A stretch of DNA of 64,000 nucleotides from Bemisia tabaci (taxonomy: Eukaryota; Arthropoda; Insecta; Hemiptera; Aleyrodidae). The first letter of the stretch is position 1. Every line of letters starts with the position of its first letter. The translations under genes and the position numbers were made by a program. The stretch covers positions 27,724,098 to 27,788,097 of the forward strand of contig NC_092796.1 of NCBI RefSeq assembly GCF_918797505.1. Reading direction: 5' to 3'. The notes under the pieces were generated by a model. The model was not told the origin of the DNA. It saw only the letters and a program-made list of their open reading frames with translations, and did not search any database. This document shows positions 23,016-34,609 of the stretch, piece by piece.

Positions 23016-23268
23016 CTGCCGCGCTAAGGAAAAACGCCGTATGAACCTTCAGGCGTTGCCAAATTTCTTCAGGCAAATCACTTATTTTCAGGAAAATTTG
23101 TGAATATTTTGCCTCCAATTTCTCAAATAATTTTTGTTGTACTTTCATCTAAAGATTCTGAAAATTTCAAGGAAAAATATTCATAGCTTTTCTCAAAAAT
23201 AAACATTTTATCGGAGGAAATTCGGCAACTCTCAAATGTTCATACGGCGTTCTTCCTTAGCACGGCAG
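23016..23268. mobile_element. Family A MITE (first of an abutting pair)
   Basis: CTGCCGCGCTAAGGAAAAAC to ...CTTCCTTAGCACGGCAG, 253 bp, flanked by TATT (23012-23015, 23269-23272). Confidence 0.92.
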
Positions 23269-23272
23269 TATT

Positions 23273-23524
23273 CTGCCATGCTAAGTAAAAACGCCGTATG
23301 AACATTCGAGAGTCGCAAAGTTTCCTCTGATAACATGTTCGTTTTTGAGAGAGGTTATGAGTACTTCTCCTTGAAATTTTCAGGACTTTTCGGTGAATTT
23401 GCGTCCAAAATTATTAAAAAATTGGAAGAAAAATTTTCATAAGTTTACCTGAAAATTTGTGTTTAATCGAGGGAAATTTGGCAACGCCTGAAGGCTCTTG
23501 CGGCGTTCTCCCTTAGCACGGCAG
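23273..23524. mobile_element. Family A MITE (second of an abutting pair)
   Basis: CTGCCATGCTAAGTAAAAAC to ...CTCCCTTAGCACGGCAG, 252 bp, flanked by TATT (23269-23272, 23525-23528). It shares the middle TATT with the copy on its left. The two are clearly different in sequence, so this is not a simple duplication. Confidence 0.92.
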
Positions 23525-26500
23525 TATTGTTCAGTGTATTATGTTCCGATGACGATTTTTCAAACTTATTCACATACAGTCAAAAATTAAAGAAGAAACT
23601 ATAAAATCGGAGGAAGAAAGCGAAGAGGGAGGGAGGAATAGTAGGAAGAAAAACAGAGAAAAATTCTTCCTCGAGACAGTTCTGCGATACAGTTAAAAAC
23701 TTGTCGAAAAAACGTCCAAACTCACCTGAGTCGCATATACATGTTGCCGCTTTAAGTAGGAGGGTCCGGTGCAACGTTAATCCAAATAACTGTAGGGATG
23801 CACTATAGTTTATCGGGACACAAGGAGGACTCGGGTCTTTGGCGCGGCGCACGAACTAGTTAAATTGCGCAACATAACGGGGACGAGTTCGAAAAATCGA
23901 CTCAACAAGAAGACAAGGCACTTGTGGCCTCACGAATCCGTGTGGAAAAGCCGTATGCACTTGACAGTTTCACAGTTCACCGATTGACACGCATTAAAGC
24001 TGGATCTGCTCCGGAAATAAATCAATTTATAGGACTTTCCTTCGATTTGTGTTGACACGCACTACCTCGTCGCGTCATCCGCGCCGGGAGAGGAAATTCA
24101 AACTTGGCGCTTGCGTATTGATTCCCTGATAACAATTAACACTGATAAGGTAAAATTACGTCACTCTGTGGAATGGCCCACGCATGAGTCAAATCGTCGT
24201 TTCCCGCACGAAGGAACGTAACTGAATTTCAATATTGCCAAATTACCGCAGATGCGCAGATTGCATTTTTACCAGGAGAATTTTGGGCATTTCTGACTGA
24301 AAAATTCACTGATTTTTCTTCTAATTTTATACAAAAATCAGACCAATTTTCGAAAGAAATTGCACAGGTCTATTGTTGTTAAATAATGAATTTTTCGATT
24401 CAATTTTGCAACCTTGGAATGGAGTTAAGTTCTTTCGTCCAGGAGACGACGAAATTACCGCAACCAACTCATTGTCAGAATATTCGGGGGCGTTAAAAGA
24501 AAGAAAGCGTTTCTTTGTCGACGTTTGGTTGCGATGAGGGAAAAACTCGCTACGCCGAGTAAATTTAGTTGTACAGCGAAATTTTCTTTGGGGAAATACT
24601 TTATTTATGCTGTGTTAACCAACGAAATTTCATTGCAACGGAACCTCCATTCCATCGTCACAACTCAAATACTTTGGTATGATAAAGCGCGTGCCCTCTC
24701 TCAAATATTCTCCTCAGCTCAACCATGCTTGTTGCCAATAAAAACTTGATATTTTCTCTTTTTTTTTCTTTGTTGAATGATTAATCCGATCAATCTCGGA
24801 AAGGGAAGATCCACGTTGCTTTAGGAAGCATACTTGACTAACTTGGGGGCTTCGCGCCTGGGGCGTTATGCGCCATTACCTTCTTGAGTAAAATAAGGCA
24901 CTAAAAGGTGGATGATACGGCTGGTACGCTTCGTACAGCAGTCAATTACAGGAACGTATTCAAGGGCGAAAAAAAACCTACAATTATCCGTTCCGTAACA
25001 ATCGAGGTAATTTAGAAATAGGTGAATCTCCCTGAAACCTAAACAGATAAAAAAAATTGTAACGGCTACGAGACTGTCTGCCTGGAGGACTATTTGTGTG
25101 TTGCTACTTTGTACGGCAAGAAATCAAATATAGCTAGCGTTTCTTTCTTGGCGAACTTTGCGCGTAGAAAATCTACTAGACAGATATGGTTTACACCATA
25201 AGGACGGTCAGGTACTGGCCACACAATTTCCTATGAACCAAATACAAAGTTACATAGTCTACTAATACTAATCATTTTCTTTTTCCTATGCAGTTTCGCA
25301 TCATTATCATGATACTTCTATATGGTCAATTTGGCTGCGACTATATCACTATGTAAACTGGCTTTCATTCTCTACTGGATCGAAGGATCACAATCGAGCA
25401 GTTACGGACTACGTCACAACTTATTGAGTGTTTAAGTTCAGTTGAGAAACTAATTTTAACAAACAAGGCACTCGTATCATCTGGGCGATAAGTCTAATAA
25501 TCAACGATAAGTCTACAATCGATGATGAGTCCAGTCAGAGAGGCAGCAAAGGATATGTTAACCCGCGCTTATTTGAGCAAAGTTTCACACGATGCGCAAA
25601 TAGGGTTGAGAGCGGCGGAGTTCAATACATACAGTTCAAAATTTCGACGGATAATATGCAGCTATATGCGAGACAGAGAGGGGGGGGGGATTTTTTAACA
25701 TAGTGACTTGGTTACGCAGGGAGAAATTTCATGATCAGATACGTGTAAACCTTGAAAATTACGGCTTTAATAATACTACGAATATATGTTCTAGGGAAAG
25801 CAAGACGGACATTGTAATTTAATTATTTAGTTCTTCGACGTAGAGATTCACCCCAACCCAAACTCGTTCTATATGATGGAATTCCTGCTAAATTTTGACA
25901 TCTATAATGACAGATTCCGACGTTTTTTGGCCCAATGACGGTTGAAATCTATAAGTAACCGTGACTTCTTCAAATTTGATTTTACGACGCAGCCCTAGTA
26001 ACCGAGCGCTTTAAAGCACTTTTTAAAAACTCTTGAAAATAACTTTTGATTCTTTAATTCATTTTCACATAATTCCTTTCAGCTTAAATGCGTCCAATTT
26101 TGCATGCTAAGCTTTTTTCTTCTTTTTTCTCTTTTATTTATTTATTACGAGTATTAAATATAGCCAGAAGTTGCTCAGAAAATACCACAGAGAGCGCTTT
26201 GAGGGTTACACCGCGTAGCAAGACGAGGGGAGGGGGGCTTACTTGCCATGATGAAAGGGTGCACTTAGGCTAATCTACAGAGAACTGCAGAATTTGAGAC
26301 ATAGTTTGAATGGAAGGCCGAAACTGGCGCGTGTGAGGAAGGTCTGTGTAAGAAGTCTAGAGCTGAGGTCGTTCATTGGCCCAATGAAAGGCAGCGCAAT
26401 AGATTAAAAATTACTTGCACGTGTTGAACTTTTAAAGTGAAAAGCCGAAGTTAACCCGAAAACAAGTGACATAACACGGCGGATGGACTTTGTGTAAGAA

Positions 26501-26619
26501 AAGATTAGCATCAGCTTTTCTCATCGACGCAGGGTAAATAATAACACGGATTTTTTCTTCGAGTGCAATGTTTATCATCTTATTCCTCCGAGCATTTATC
26601 ATCGTAGTTCCATGATATG
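23525..26619. other. ATP7 intron 1; 3 kb with no gene recognised
   Basis: A CpG-containing stretch at 23820-24240, a poly-G run at about 25680-25690, and at 26072-26100 a diverged relic (TTCCTTTCAGCTTAAATGCG, CCAATTT) of the palindrome at 26620-26705. Small frames (23580-23852, 24525-24749) have no recognisable domain. Confidence 0.35.
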
Positions 26620-26705
26620 AATTGGGCGTATTTATGCTAAAAGGGACTATGTTTCACGCAAACCCTATATGCACATTGTTCCTTTCAGCATAAATAGGTC
26701 CAATT
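26620..26705. repeat. 86-bp near-palindrome (hairpin MITE)
   Basis: Left arm AATTGGGCGTATTTATGCTA, then AAAGGGACTATGTTT; right arm, inverted, AACATTGTGC... equivalent to ATTGTTCCTTTCAGCATAAA, TAGGTCCAATT. Arms of about 35 nt with a short loop. Confidence 0.7.
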
Positions 26706-26995
26706 GCACTCTCGGCTGAAGAAGAAGAAAAACGAACGGAAAACAATTGTTTACTTAAAAAGGAAGGATAGATACAATTAATAGTTCTCATTTCAATATT
26801 GGGGTCACGTAGTATAAGACCTTCCATTCACAACAGATGAATAAAAATTTTAAAAACAACAAACACACGCTAGATTGATGTATGAGTCACTTATTATTGT
26901 AATCTATCATCGAAGCTAGAGCAGTGGAAATTTGAGGACTACCTTAATTTTCCAGAATTAAAAAAATTGAGTGAATGAATAGAAATTGCATTTAC

Positions 26996-27826
26996 CAGTG
27001 GCGTGGCGTCCATAGGTTCGCAGTGTTCGCCGAACACCCTAAAATATTTTAAAGCAATTAATAAATTATGGCCAAGAATGTGGGAAGCAATACAGAATAC
27101 AGAATAGTAGATCGCAAATAAGTATCGGGCGCTTGGCTTCCGACAGCGGCATGTGGCGCGGCGGAGAGAGAAAATCCTGTGACGCGTGGTCCGTACCGGC
27201 TACCGAACCTGGATGATCTGCGTACGGTGAGGAGAGAGAACCTGGGTGCAATGATGAAGAAGCAAAGGGTACACGAGAGAGGAGAGGCACCGGCGCGCGG
27301 CGCAGAGCGGAGCGTGAGCATTGGGTTCGGAGACGAGTGCGGACCGCGCTCGCGGAGGGAACACAGCAGAGAGAAAAGAGAGGGGAAAAGAACGAGAGAG
27401 GAAAGCCGCTCATCAGTCCAGCTGTTTCCTATAGCAGTGGTCCGCAGGGGTTTGCGAACCGCCGAATTTCCTCTATGCCGCGATTTGCCCTCCGCTTCCC
27501 CCCCTGCGCCTGCGGGCCGCATCTCCCAGTTTCCCAGTCTCCCTCTCCCACCTCTCTCTGCAGGTGCGTGTTGCGAAAATACGTTATCATGTAACAAAAT
27601 AAATTACAGGAAAACGATCGGTAAAAAGAACAAACTTTCAATGACAATTTACCGGCACAATTTTCACCAGAAAGGGTTAAAATCGTGTTCTTGCGGCTTC
27701 ATTTTTTAAAAAGTTTCCGGGGAGGCCCCCCGAACCCCCCTTTAAGGAACCTTTCTGACCCCCCCCCCCCCCTAAAGTTAACACTCCTACCGAACGCCTA
27801 CCGGATATAGTCACGCCACGCCACTG
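26996..27826. mobile_element. hAT-type element, 831 bp, with exact 8-bp TSD; likely relative of family B
   Basis: CAGTGGCGTGGCGTCCATAG to ...TAGTCACGCCACGCCACTG, flanked by the exact duplication GCATTTAC (26988-26995, 27827-27834). Near the left end it has GTTCGCAGTGTTCGCCGAAC and AACACCCT, echoing the GTTCGC...GAACACC block of family B. The interior is GC-rich with long overlapping frames on both strands (up to 179 residues). These contain no recognisable hAT dimerisation or zinc-finger motif, so I treat the element as non-coding. A C-run at about 27760-27772 precedes the right end. Confidence 0.87.
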
Positions 27827-28006
27827 GCATTTACTTTTTTATTTTTAAATAAAAAATTGGTGGTAACATTATTAAGCAAGACGAAAAAACCTTCCTACAC
27901 CATTTTGATGTAATTTGATGAGAAACTTTTTAAGACGGGAATGGCCTTTAAAGTTCGATTTTGAAATGAAACACAAGGCAATAAGAGTCTCAATCCATGA
28001 CCTACG

Positions 28007-28259
28007 CTGCCTTGCTAATAAGGAAGAAAGCCGTAAGAACATTCGAGAGTTGCCAAGTTTCCCCGGATAAAACATGAATTTTTAAGGAAAGTAATGCATA
28101 TTTTCCCTTAAAATTTTCAGATATTTTTGATCGAAATGCGTACATTCTTGTCTGAAAATTTTGGAAAATAATATTCAGAATTTTCCCAGTAAATTCTGTT
28201 TTTATCGGAGGACAATTGGCAACTTCTGAATAATATGACGGTGTCCCTTAGCAAGGCAG
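28007..28259. mobile_element. Family A MITE, diverged
   Basis: CTGCCTTGCTAATAAGGAAG to ...GTGTCCCTTAGCAAGGCAG, 253 bp. Flanks TACG and TGCG (one mismatch). The interior belongs to the subfamily with TTTTGATCGAAATGCG, as in the unit at 3609 and the copy at 48085. Confidence 0.82.
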
Positions 28260-28714
28260 TGCGATGCTCCTTACTGTAATTCATTATCAACGGACATATT
28301 TAAAAAAAAAAAAAAAGAAAAAAAAAAAAACTTTCAATTTTTTCCCTTTATCATCCGCGTAACTGCACTAAAATATTCGTCAGACTGTTATCTTTACTTT
28401 ATTTAATATCTTTAAAAAGCGCATTTTATACTTCATTGATAGGAATGAAGCTAATGTTCCCGTGTTCATGACGTGAAAAAAACACCAGAACCCGCATGCA
28501 TACTTAAAAAAGTACTACTTTATGAAATGGATTTTGATATTTACTCTCCCCACTCCATCTTTCTCTCCCTCTCTTTGAATCAGATTAATCATACGTAATA
28601 ATCTCGTGACCGAGTTCAATTGCTAATGACCAATTAATGGATCAAAACAAACTCTTAGTCAACACTAGCTCACTGGACGGAATGATCACCGCGCAACGTC
28701 AACTTCGACGTATT
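28260..28714. other. ATP7 intron 1; A-rich simple repeat, nothing else
   Basis: Poly-A with one G interruption at about 28303-28330; otherwise unremarkable AT-rich intron. Confidence 0.4.
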
Positions 28715-28963
28715 CTGCCGTGCTCAGGAAAAACGACGTATAAACATCCGAGGGTAGCCAAATTTCCCCTCTTCAAATGTTAAATTCTGAGACAAATAAT
28801 GAATAATTTATCTGAAATTATCTGATAATTTAGATCACATTGCGAAAAAAATTTTCCGAAAAATTGGGAGGAAAATTTTCACGAGTTTTCCGGAAAATTC
28901 GTATTTAACAAGAATTTTGACATCGCACGAAGGTTCATGCCGCGTTCTTCCTTAGCACGGCAG
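28715..28963. mobile_element. Family A MITE with TATT target duplication
   Basis: CTGCCGTGCTCAGGAAAAAC to ...TTCTTCCTTAGCACGGCAG, 249 bp, flanked by TATT (28711-28714, 28964-28967). Confidence 0.88.
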
Positions 28964-29991
28964 TATTACAAGCAGGACCCCTTCCGGATGGGAACATCTA
29001 GTTCTAAACTTTATTAAACGTTTTACACTAACTGACTTTCATCGAACGCAGCTTAAAAATGATGGGAATGAAAGAGCCCGTTCAATTTCCGATGATTTTA
29101 GCGAAAATACAACCGAGTGAGAGGGATATGCATTTTCCTTGCTGTCAAAAAGCTAATTTTTGCCCGTTGCGAATGTCACTTGGGCCACTGAGCGGCATTA
29201 CGTGAGCTGCTCCATTTCCGCCAAGACGTAAGAATGTGAATTTAAAAGCTTGAAAAAAGAGAAAGGGAGAAAGCGGATACCGTGCGAAGACGCACTGAAA
29301 GCTTGGCACGGCACCGGTGGACGGTGGAGTCCGCGTGTCAGTCGCTCAGCGACGGAATCAGAGCGTAGCACATACTGCTGATCGGCTCTCGCCGCGAAAT
29401 CGAAGCAAAAAATAAACTCGATCAAACAAAAAACTCTACACTAGTGTATTACGTCAACGCAAAACTTCTGACACATTGAAGATCACACAAGGAAAGGAGT
29501 ACAGTTTCGATAACAGTATCGCATGCTATATTTTTCCTCTAAAAAAAACCCTGCACTTTCTTTGTCAAATTTGGTGCATGAATTCTTTGGTCTCGTGACA
29601 ACAGAAATGCGATCTCAAAATTCGGAAAAAATAACGAGTAGCTGAAATTATGGGATGAACTGATGCGATATATCGCACGTCACTTAGACACAAAAATGGC
29701 AACCGTCGAATCACCGTTTTGGCGAATCTTAGCTGGTTGCTTTGTTGAAATATGACAGCATACTCGCGGTAGAGAAAGAGAGGTGAGCGTGGAACAAATG
29801 CACCTCTGGATGCTACTTATTTCATAATTTTAAACGTGTTTCAAGGTTGCCTGCGGTAAGGCGTGGTAATTTATTCTGATCGCCGAAAAGTTGCACTTCC
29901 CGAACAGGCGAAAAATGAGAATCCGGGTGCAGCAATCCGGGCTTAAAGTAACGGATTCTCAAATTAGATCGGGTTCTCTTCGATGTCCGTA
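28964..29991. other. ATP7 intron 1; dispersed repeat family H fragment at about 29585-29690
   Basis: 29585-29690 read on the minus strand (GCGATATATCGCATCAGTTC, TAATTTCAGCTACTCGTTAT, AATTTTGAGATCGCATTTCT) matches the family at 36760-36950 and 40305-40500. A CpG-richer stretch at 29205-29410 has no identifiable gene. Confidence 0.5.
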
Positions 29992-30062
29992 AGTCCAAAA
30001 ACTCGTGAGCCTTGGTTTTCATTGATTACGCAGGACGCTAGGAATCATGAGTTTTTGGACTT
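29992..30062. repeat. Short hairpin with 17-18 bp stem
   Basis: AAGTCCAAAAACTCGTGA pairs with TCATGAGTTTTTGGACTT across a loop of about 35 nt. There is one G-T type mismatch in the stem. It could be a transposon relic or a small hairpin RNA precursor; nothing distinguishes these. Confidence 0.55.
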
Positions 30063-30517
30063 TCGCTCGTGTAACAGAAGCCGATTCAATTGTCATCGAG
30101 AAGCGTGTAAGTCATTGTGTCAAGGATTTCGAATTTTCTTCATTCCTTGATGATTCCCTGCTTTCCACGAAAAAATTTCCTGCCGAAAACACTGGAACTC
30201 TTTTCAATAACCTTTCTCTCTAGATTCTCTTAGAAAATCAAGTTTTTCTCGAGGATTAAGGAGGGGAAATCAACTTTTCCGTACTTCGCCTGATTCTTCA
30301 AAACCAAGACGACAAGTACCTCGAGGTATAATTATTGATCTCGGTGCAAAGAGAGAAAAAATTCCCATATTTTACACTAATTCCTGGACAAATTTCCTAA
30401 TTTTCCCCTGAGATGCTTAATTTTCTGATAAATCCCAGAAATACCCGGTTTTTCCAGGTCCCATACGCCATACTTTTAAGCTGCGACCTAGCTACAGAAA
30501 CTTCAAGTACTACATTT

Positions 30518-30706
30518 TTTTCTTCCGTAAATATAAAAAACACCAACATTTGTGCTCATTACACATGTAGAAATGACAGAAGTATGTCAAAATGCACGAG
30601 CTTGGAAACTTCAAAATAAATTTGTTCTTCCGTAAATAAAAGAACACCAACTTTAGTCCTCTTTACACATTCAGAAATGACAGAAGTGTGTCAAAATGCA
30701 GGTACA
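30518..30706. repeat. Direct duplication, period about 111 bp
   Basis: Two diverged copies of TCTTCCGTAAATATAAAAAA, ACACCAACATTTGTGCTC, AAATGACAGAAGTATGTCAA, the second beginning TTCTTCCGTAAATAAAAGAA at about 30626. Confidence 0.7.
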
Positions 30707-31671
30707 TCAAAGATATGATTAATTACTAAAGGAGAGTGTGGTTTCCAATTACAGATAAAATTTCAATATGAAGCTTAAGCTAATATAGTACAAAGGCAAA
30801 CGTTGTAAGCCATACCTGAGCTCCCTGTAACGACTATAACCCTGGTGGGGAATAAAACTGACGGCCGTCAAAATTCGAAAAGCGAGAGAAAGCCGAGGGT
30901 TTGTATGTCTGCAAATTGGCAGTAAACCGCTTTCCATTTTGTACGGAGTCATTTTAATATTTTTCTGTTTTTATTTTTAATATTCGGTACTCTAGAGAAA
31001 AAAAAGTACTACGAGGTCAATTCAAACACTTGGCACATCACGTTTACTTAAAAGAAAATACCCTCTTCGCCCGGAACAAGAAGAAAGAAAAGGAACAAGA
31101 ACCAACACTTGTTAATAAACAATGGAGTTCGGCAAACGATTAAAACCAAAATAAAATAAATCGAAAGTGTAACGTAAATTCTCGTAGATAACGCAATAAT
31201 AGTGCGAGATGCAAGATGAGTGCATCCTAACTAATTGTTCGGAGAAGGAGTAAAAATGCCAAATCCCCACAAAAACTAACCCAGGTCCCCATAGATTTAC
31301 TTATCCCGGAAGAATTTCGGATAAAATCCGGCAAATGAAAAATGGAGTTGCGTGCAAGAATTGATAGTGCATCTCTTGTCCTATTCATGTTTGCCGTACC
31401 CACGCCGAGGCGTAAAAGGGAAACTGTTAGACCCCACTTTTACGTTAATATAATAATGTAAATATGGACCAGACAAAGATCACCCGGGGACTGCATGTTC
31501 CCCATTTATCACTGATGAAGAGAGGAGGTGGCCTGGGATCTCCCATCATTTTAAACCGATAAGATGCAGCTGAATTATGTTTTAGATTGTAAATAAGTGA
31601 CTGAAATAAAAGGCGGGAGAGAACCTAGGATCCGACAAATTTTGAACGTAGTTATTGAGACACTTATATGC
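30707..31671. other. ATP7 intron 1; nothing recognised
   Basis: Nearly 1 kb without a bounded repeat or coding signal that I can see. Confidence 0.35.
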
Positions 31672-31835
31672 CAGTGACGAGGGGTGAATGATCGATTATC
31701 GATATTTCCCTATTTTAAGCCATGGTAAAACATCGATCATTAAGGTGTTCGTTGCGAATACACTATTTATCGATCTTTTCCCACAGGTTTAAATGGTAGA
31801 TCTATCGATTTATCGCAAAGCAAGCCGCGCCACTA
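31672..31835. mobile_element. Family B hAT-type MITE
   Basis: CAGTGACGAGGGGTGAATGA to ...AAGCAAGCCGCGCCACTA, 164 bp. Flanked by TTATATGC and TTGTATGC (8 bp, one mismatch). Confidence 0.82.
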
Positions 31836-31842
31836 TTGTATG

Positions 31843-32096
31843 CTGCCGTGCTGAGTAAAAACGCCGAAAAAGCATTCGAATGTTGCCAAATTTATTCTAT
31901 GAAAATATATTTTTTAAGGGAGATTATGAATATTGTTCCTTGAAATTTTCAGGCTTTTTGGATCAAATTACGAACGAAATCCTATGAAAAATAGGACGAG
32001 AAATATTCACGAATTTTCCTTTAAAAAAATCGTGATTTCCGAAGGTAATGTGGCAACGCCTGATGGCTGATACGGCGTTCTTACTAAAAACGGCAG
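31843..32096. mobile_element. Family A MITE with TATG target duplication
   Basis: CTGCCGTGCTGAGTAAAAAC to ...TTCTTACTAAAAACGGCAG, 254 bp, flanked by TATG (31839-31842, 32097-32100). It landed inside the right-hand target duplication of the adjacent family B element. Confidence 0.9.
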
Positions 32097-32620
32097 TATG
32101 GAGGAGTAAATGTTAAAGGAAATTTATTCGTATTATAAAATCACTCAAAAATGTTGGGTAACTATGACGGTTTGAGCTATATGTAGTGCAAAGGAACTGT
32201 TTTCAAAAAATGCAATTGTACAAGCATAACTACTACTCTGCCATGCTCAGGGCCGGAATAGGCCCAAACATGGCCGATCTGCGAAACGATATATTCCAAT
32301 CTTCGAAATTTAATATTGATCCATGAAAGGTATCGAAAGAAGAAGACAGGCAATACTGTTTAGGGTGCGAACCGCAGTCGATTCCAGCATACCGACGGGC
32401 GAACCTCGAATATTTCAGCGTAATAAAAGCGCGTAATAACGGGAAAACGGCCAGACCTTATTTCATTTTTCAGTCCAAGGGTTGAAAGGCGAGAAGTGGA
32501 GTGTCGCGGCGGTGAACTTTCGAGATCAACGCCTCCTCAACGAAGCCCCAAGTAAAACAATAAGAGAACCGCAGAAAGCTCAGGATTAATTAGAATGCAT
32601 TGCTGCGCATCTTAGAAATT

Positions 32621-32663
<43 letters not shown>

Positions 32664-33228
32664 TTATTTGGATTTCATCAAGTCAAGACCATTCTGCAGC
32701 ACAAAAATGTATAGGATTCTTATAATTATAAGTAAGTATATTATAAATTAAGTTTAAAATAGCGGATTTTTCCGACCTTCGCTTCTTTTCGCTCTTAAGA
32801 CTCGCGACCAAAACATTTCCCCAGCATAAGGTAAAGAGCTAGAGGGGCTGCAAAGAGTCAGGAACAACATATTGGTTTTTCGTCAAAATTAAAAGATGGC
32901 TTTTTTTGGAATCGGCCCGGACGTGAAAATAGGGGGTCTTACCCTAGAGGCTGTAACTGAACTCTCCAAAATTGGGGGGGGGGGGGGGGCTTGAAACTTT
33001 GGGAAAATATGGGGCATTGTTTGGTGAATGAATAAGACAAGTCTCAAAGGTATCCGCCCCGAGCCTGAAATGACCCGTTTTGCACGTATACCCCTTTAAA
33101 AAATATTCATTTCTAAAATTATGAGGATTTTAAATGGCTCGATACAAAAAATTGGCTTGTTCGTGTTCCTGAGACGAGGCTATAGAATATTTGCGCACGA
33201 ATTCACTGACAATTTTAGGTGTTACATA
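32097..33228. other. ATP7 intron 1; poly-T tract marking a possible minus-strand retroelement tail
   Basis: A 40-nt poly-T (about 32622-32661) precedes ATTTATTTGGATTTCATCAA. Read on the minus strand this is ...AATAAAT followed by poly(A), the look of a retroelement or processed-transcript 3' end whose body would lie to the right (32662 onward). No reverse transcriptase frame survives. A poly-G run is at about 32976-32990. Confidence 0.45.
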
Positions 33229-33372
33229 ATTGGACTGCATTTTGCAATTTGGAGCTATAAATTCTGGCTCTTCTGGAAAAACACTTATGTGCATAGGGAA
33301 ACTAATGGCACATACGTTGTTTTTAAACCGGGCTAGAATTTAAAGTTCCAAATTGCAAAATGCAGTCCGATT
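33229..33372. mobile_element. Family D MITE
   Basis: AATTGGACTGCATTTTGCAA to ...CAAATTGCAAAATGCAGTCC. Very close to the copy at 7940-8084 (shared AAACACTTATGTGCATAGGG, ACATACGTTGTTTTTAAACC). Confidence 0.82.
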
Positions 33373-34609
33373 AGGGTAAAGCTTATAATTCACGCGGTTC
33401 AACTTTTCATTCAACTTTTTGCTGCTTCATTCGCATAGGAAAAAATTTCCATTCGATAGAGACGAAGGAAAAGGTGGACGAAAAATTGAACCGTTCAAAG
33501 ATTGAGACTCTAATCCTTCACTAGAAAATGGCTGCAATGGATTACTAAATGTGCGCACCAGGGGTAAACTTGGCAAGTGACATTTTGCACTTAATTACGG
33601 TTAAAAACCGCATGATAAAAATTAGGGTAAACGTGCAATTCGTGCTTGCGACGGCTTCACGCTTTTTTCGGGCGCACTAGTCGTGAGCATTGCTGTCTTC
33701 AAGTTCAAGGAAAAAATAATTAACTGCCAAAAGCGTCGAAAGCAATCTAACTTTCCTGCACCTCATAAAACAAAATGAGGAATCGGAGGGAAGGAAGGAA
33801 CGCGTTCAATATACATAGTATCAAATCCGCTACACGTATTGAGACGGATCCGTTTTTGACGACTTGCTGTCGGAATTCTCGTGCTAAGCCTTACTTTAAA
33901 ACGTGAAAAAAAAACAATGTAAAGTAACGGGACACTTTAAAGAACATTACTCTTACTCTTAGCAACATGGCAATGCTCCTGGTTTCTTTTTGCAAAATGC
34001 ATTCCAAATCTACTTCAAAACGCCGTTTTAGTACAAAATAAGCAAATCATTACCGTCAGGTCGATTAAAACCTTCCCTCTCCAAAAAACACTCCCTATTT
34101 TGAAGTCTGTATCAAAATGAGCGAGCGAAGATTTTTAAAAAAAAATACTCTTTAAAAAAGAGAGGGAAATCCGAAGTGTTTCGCACTTATCAGTTGCACA
34201 AATCAATTTTCACACCGACGTACTATATGAAGAAATTCGGGGGAGCACGTACACACACACACACACCCTCGCACTACTGGAAATCACCAAGACGCCGAAA
34301 AACGGAAATCGCTGACGCACGCACGTAAAGAACTCGAAGCGAGGCAACGACGCGACAGCGACGATAGAACGTTAGGACGTTAGACGTTAGCGGTCACGCG
34401 GCGCACGAGACACTGAACACTGGTCGAGGTGCGCGTAGTTCGGCGAGCGGTACCGAGCGTAACCTAGTCCCAGGACCAGTCAGGAGCCCCCCCCCCCCCC
34501 CCCCCTTTGACCATGGCCCCTGATCCCCTCCCCCGCAGGTGCGCGGGAATTACCACGGTATTGCGAGGATGTTGCCGAACTGTCCATGGATACGGATACG
34601 TTGAACATG
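33373..34609. other. ATP7 intron 1; small repeat relic, (AC)n and CpG-rich stretch
   Basis: 33958-34012 matches one end of the element at 37566-37824 (CAACATGGCAATGCTCCTGG, TTTTTGCAAAATGCATTCC). A short (AC)n lies at 34250-34266. 34270-34460 is CpG-rich with ACGTTAGGACGTTAGACG repeats; it looks promoter-like in composition but no gene start is linked to it. A C-run at about 34486-34504. Confidence 0.4.

Noticed and set aside
27058..27709. Overlapping frames of up to 179 residues on both strands
   Set aside because: They lie inside a hAT-type element in GC-rich DNA where stops are rare. Composition is Arg/Ser/Pro-rich on both strands and no transposase motif is visible.
34270..34460. CpG-rich stretch as the ATP7 promoter
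   Set aside because: It lies downstream of the first coding exon in the direction of ATP7 transcription, and no plus-strand gene starts there.
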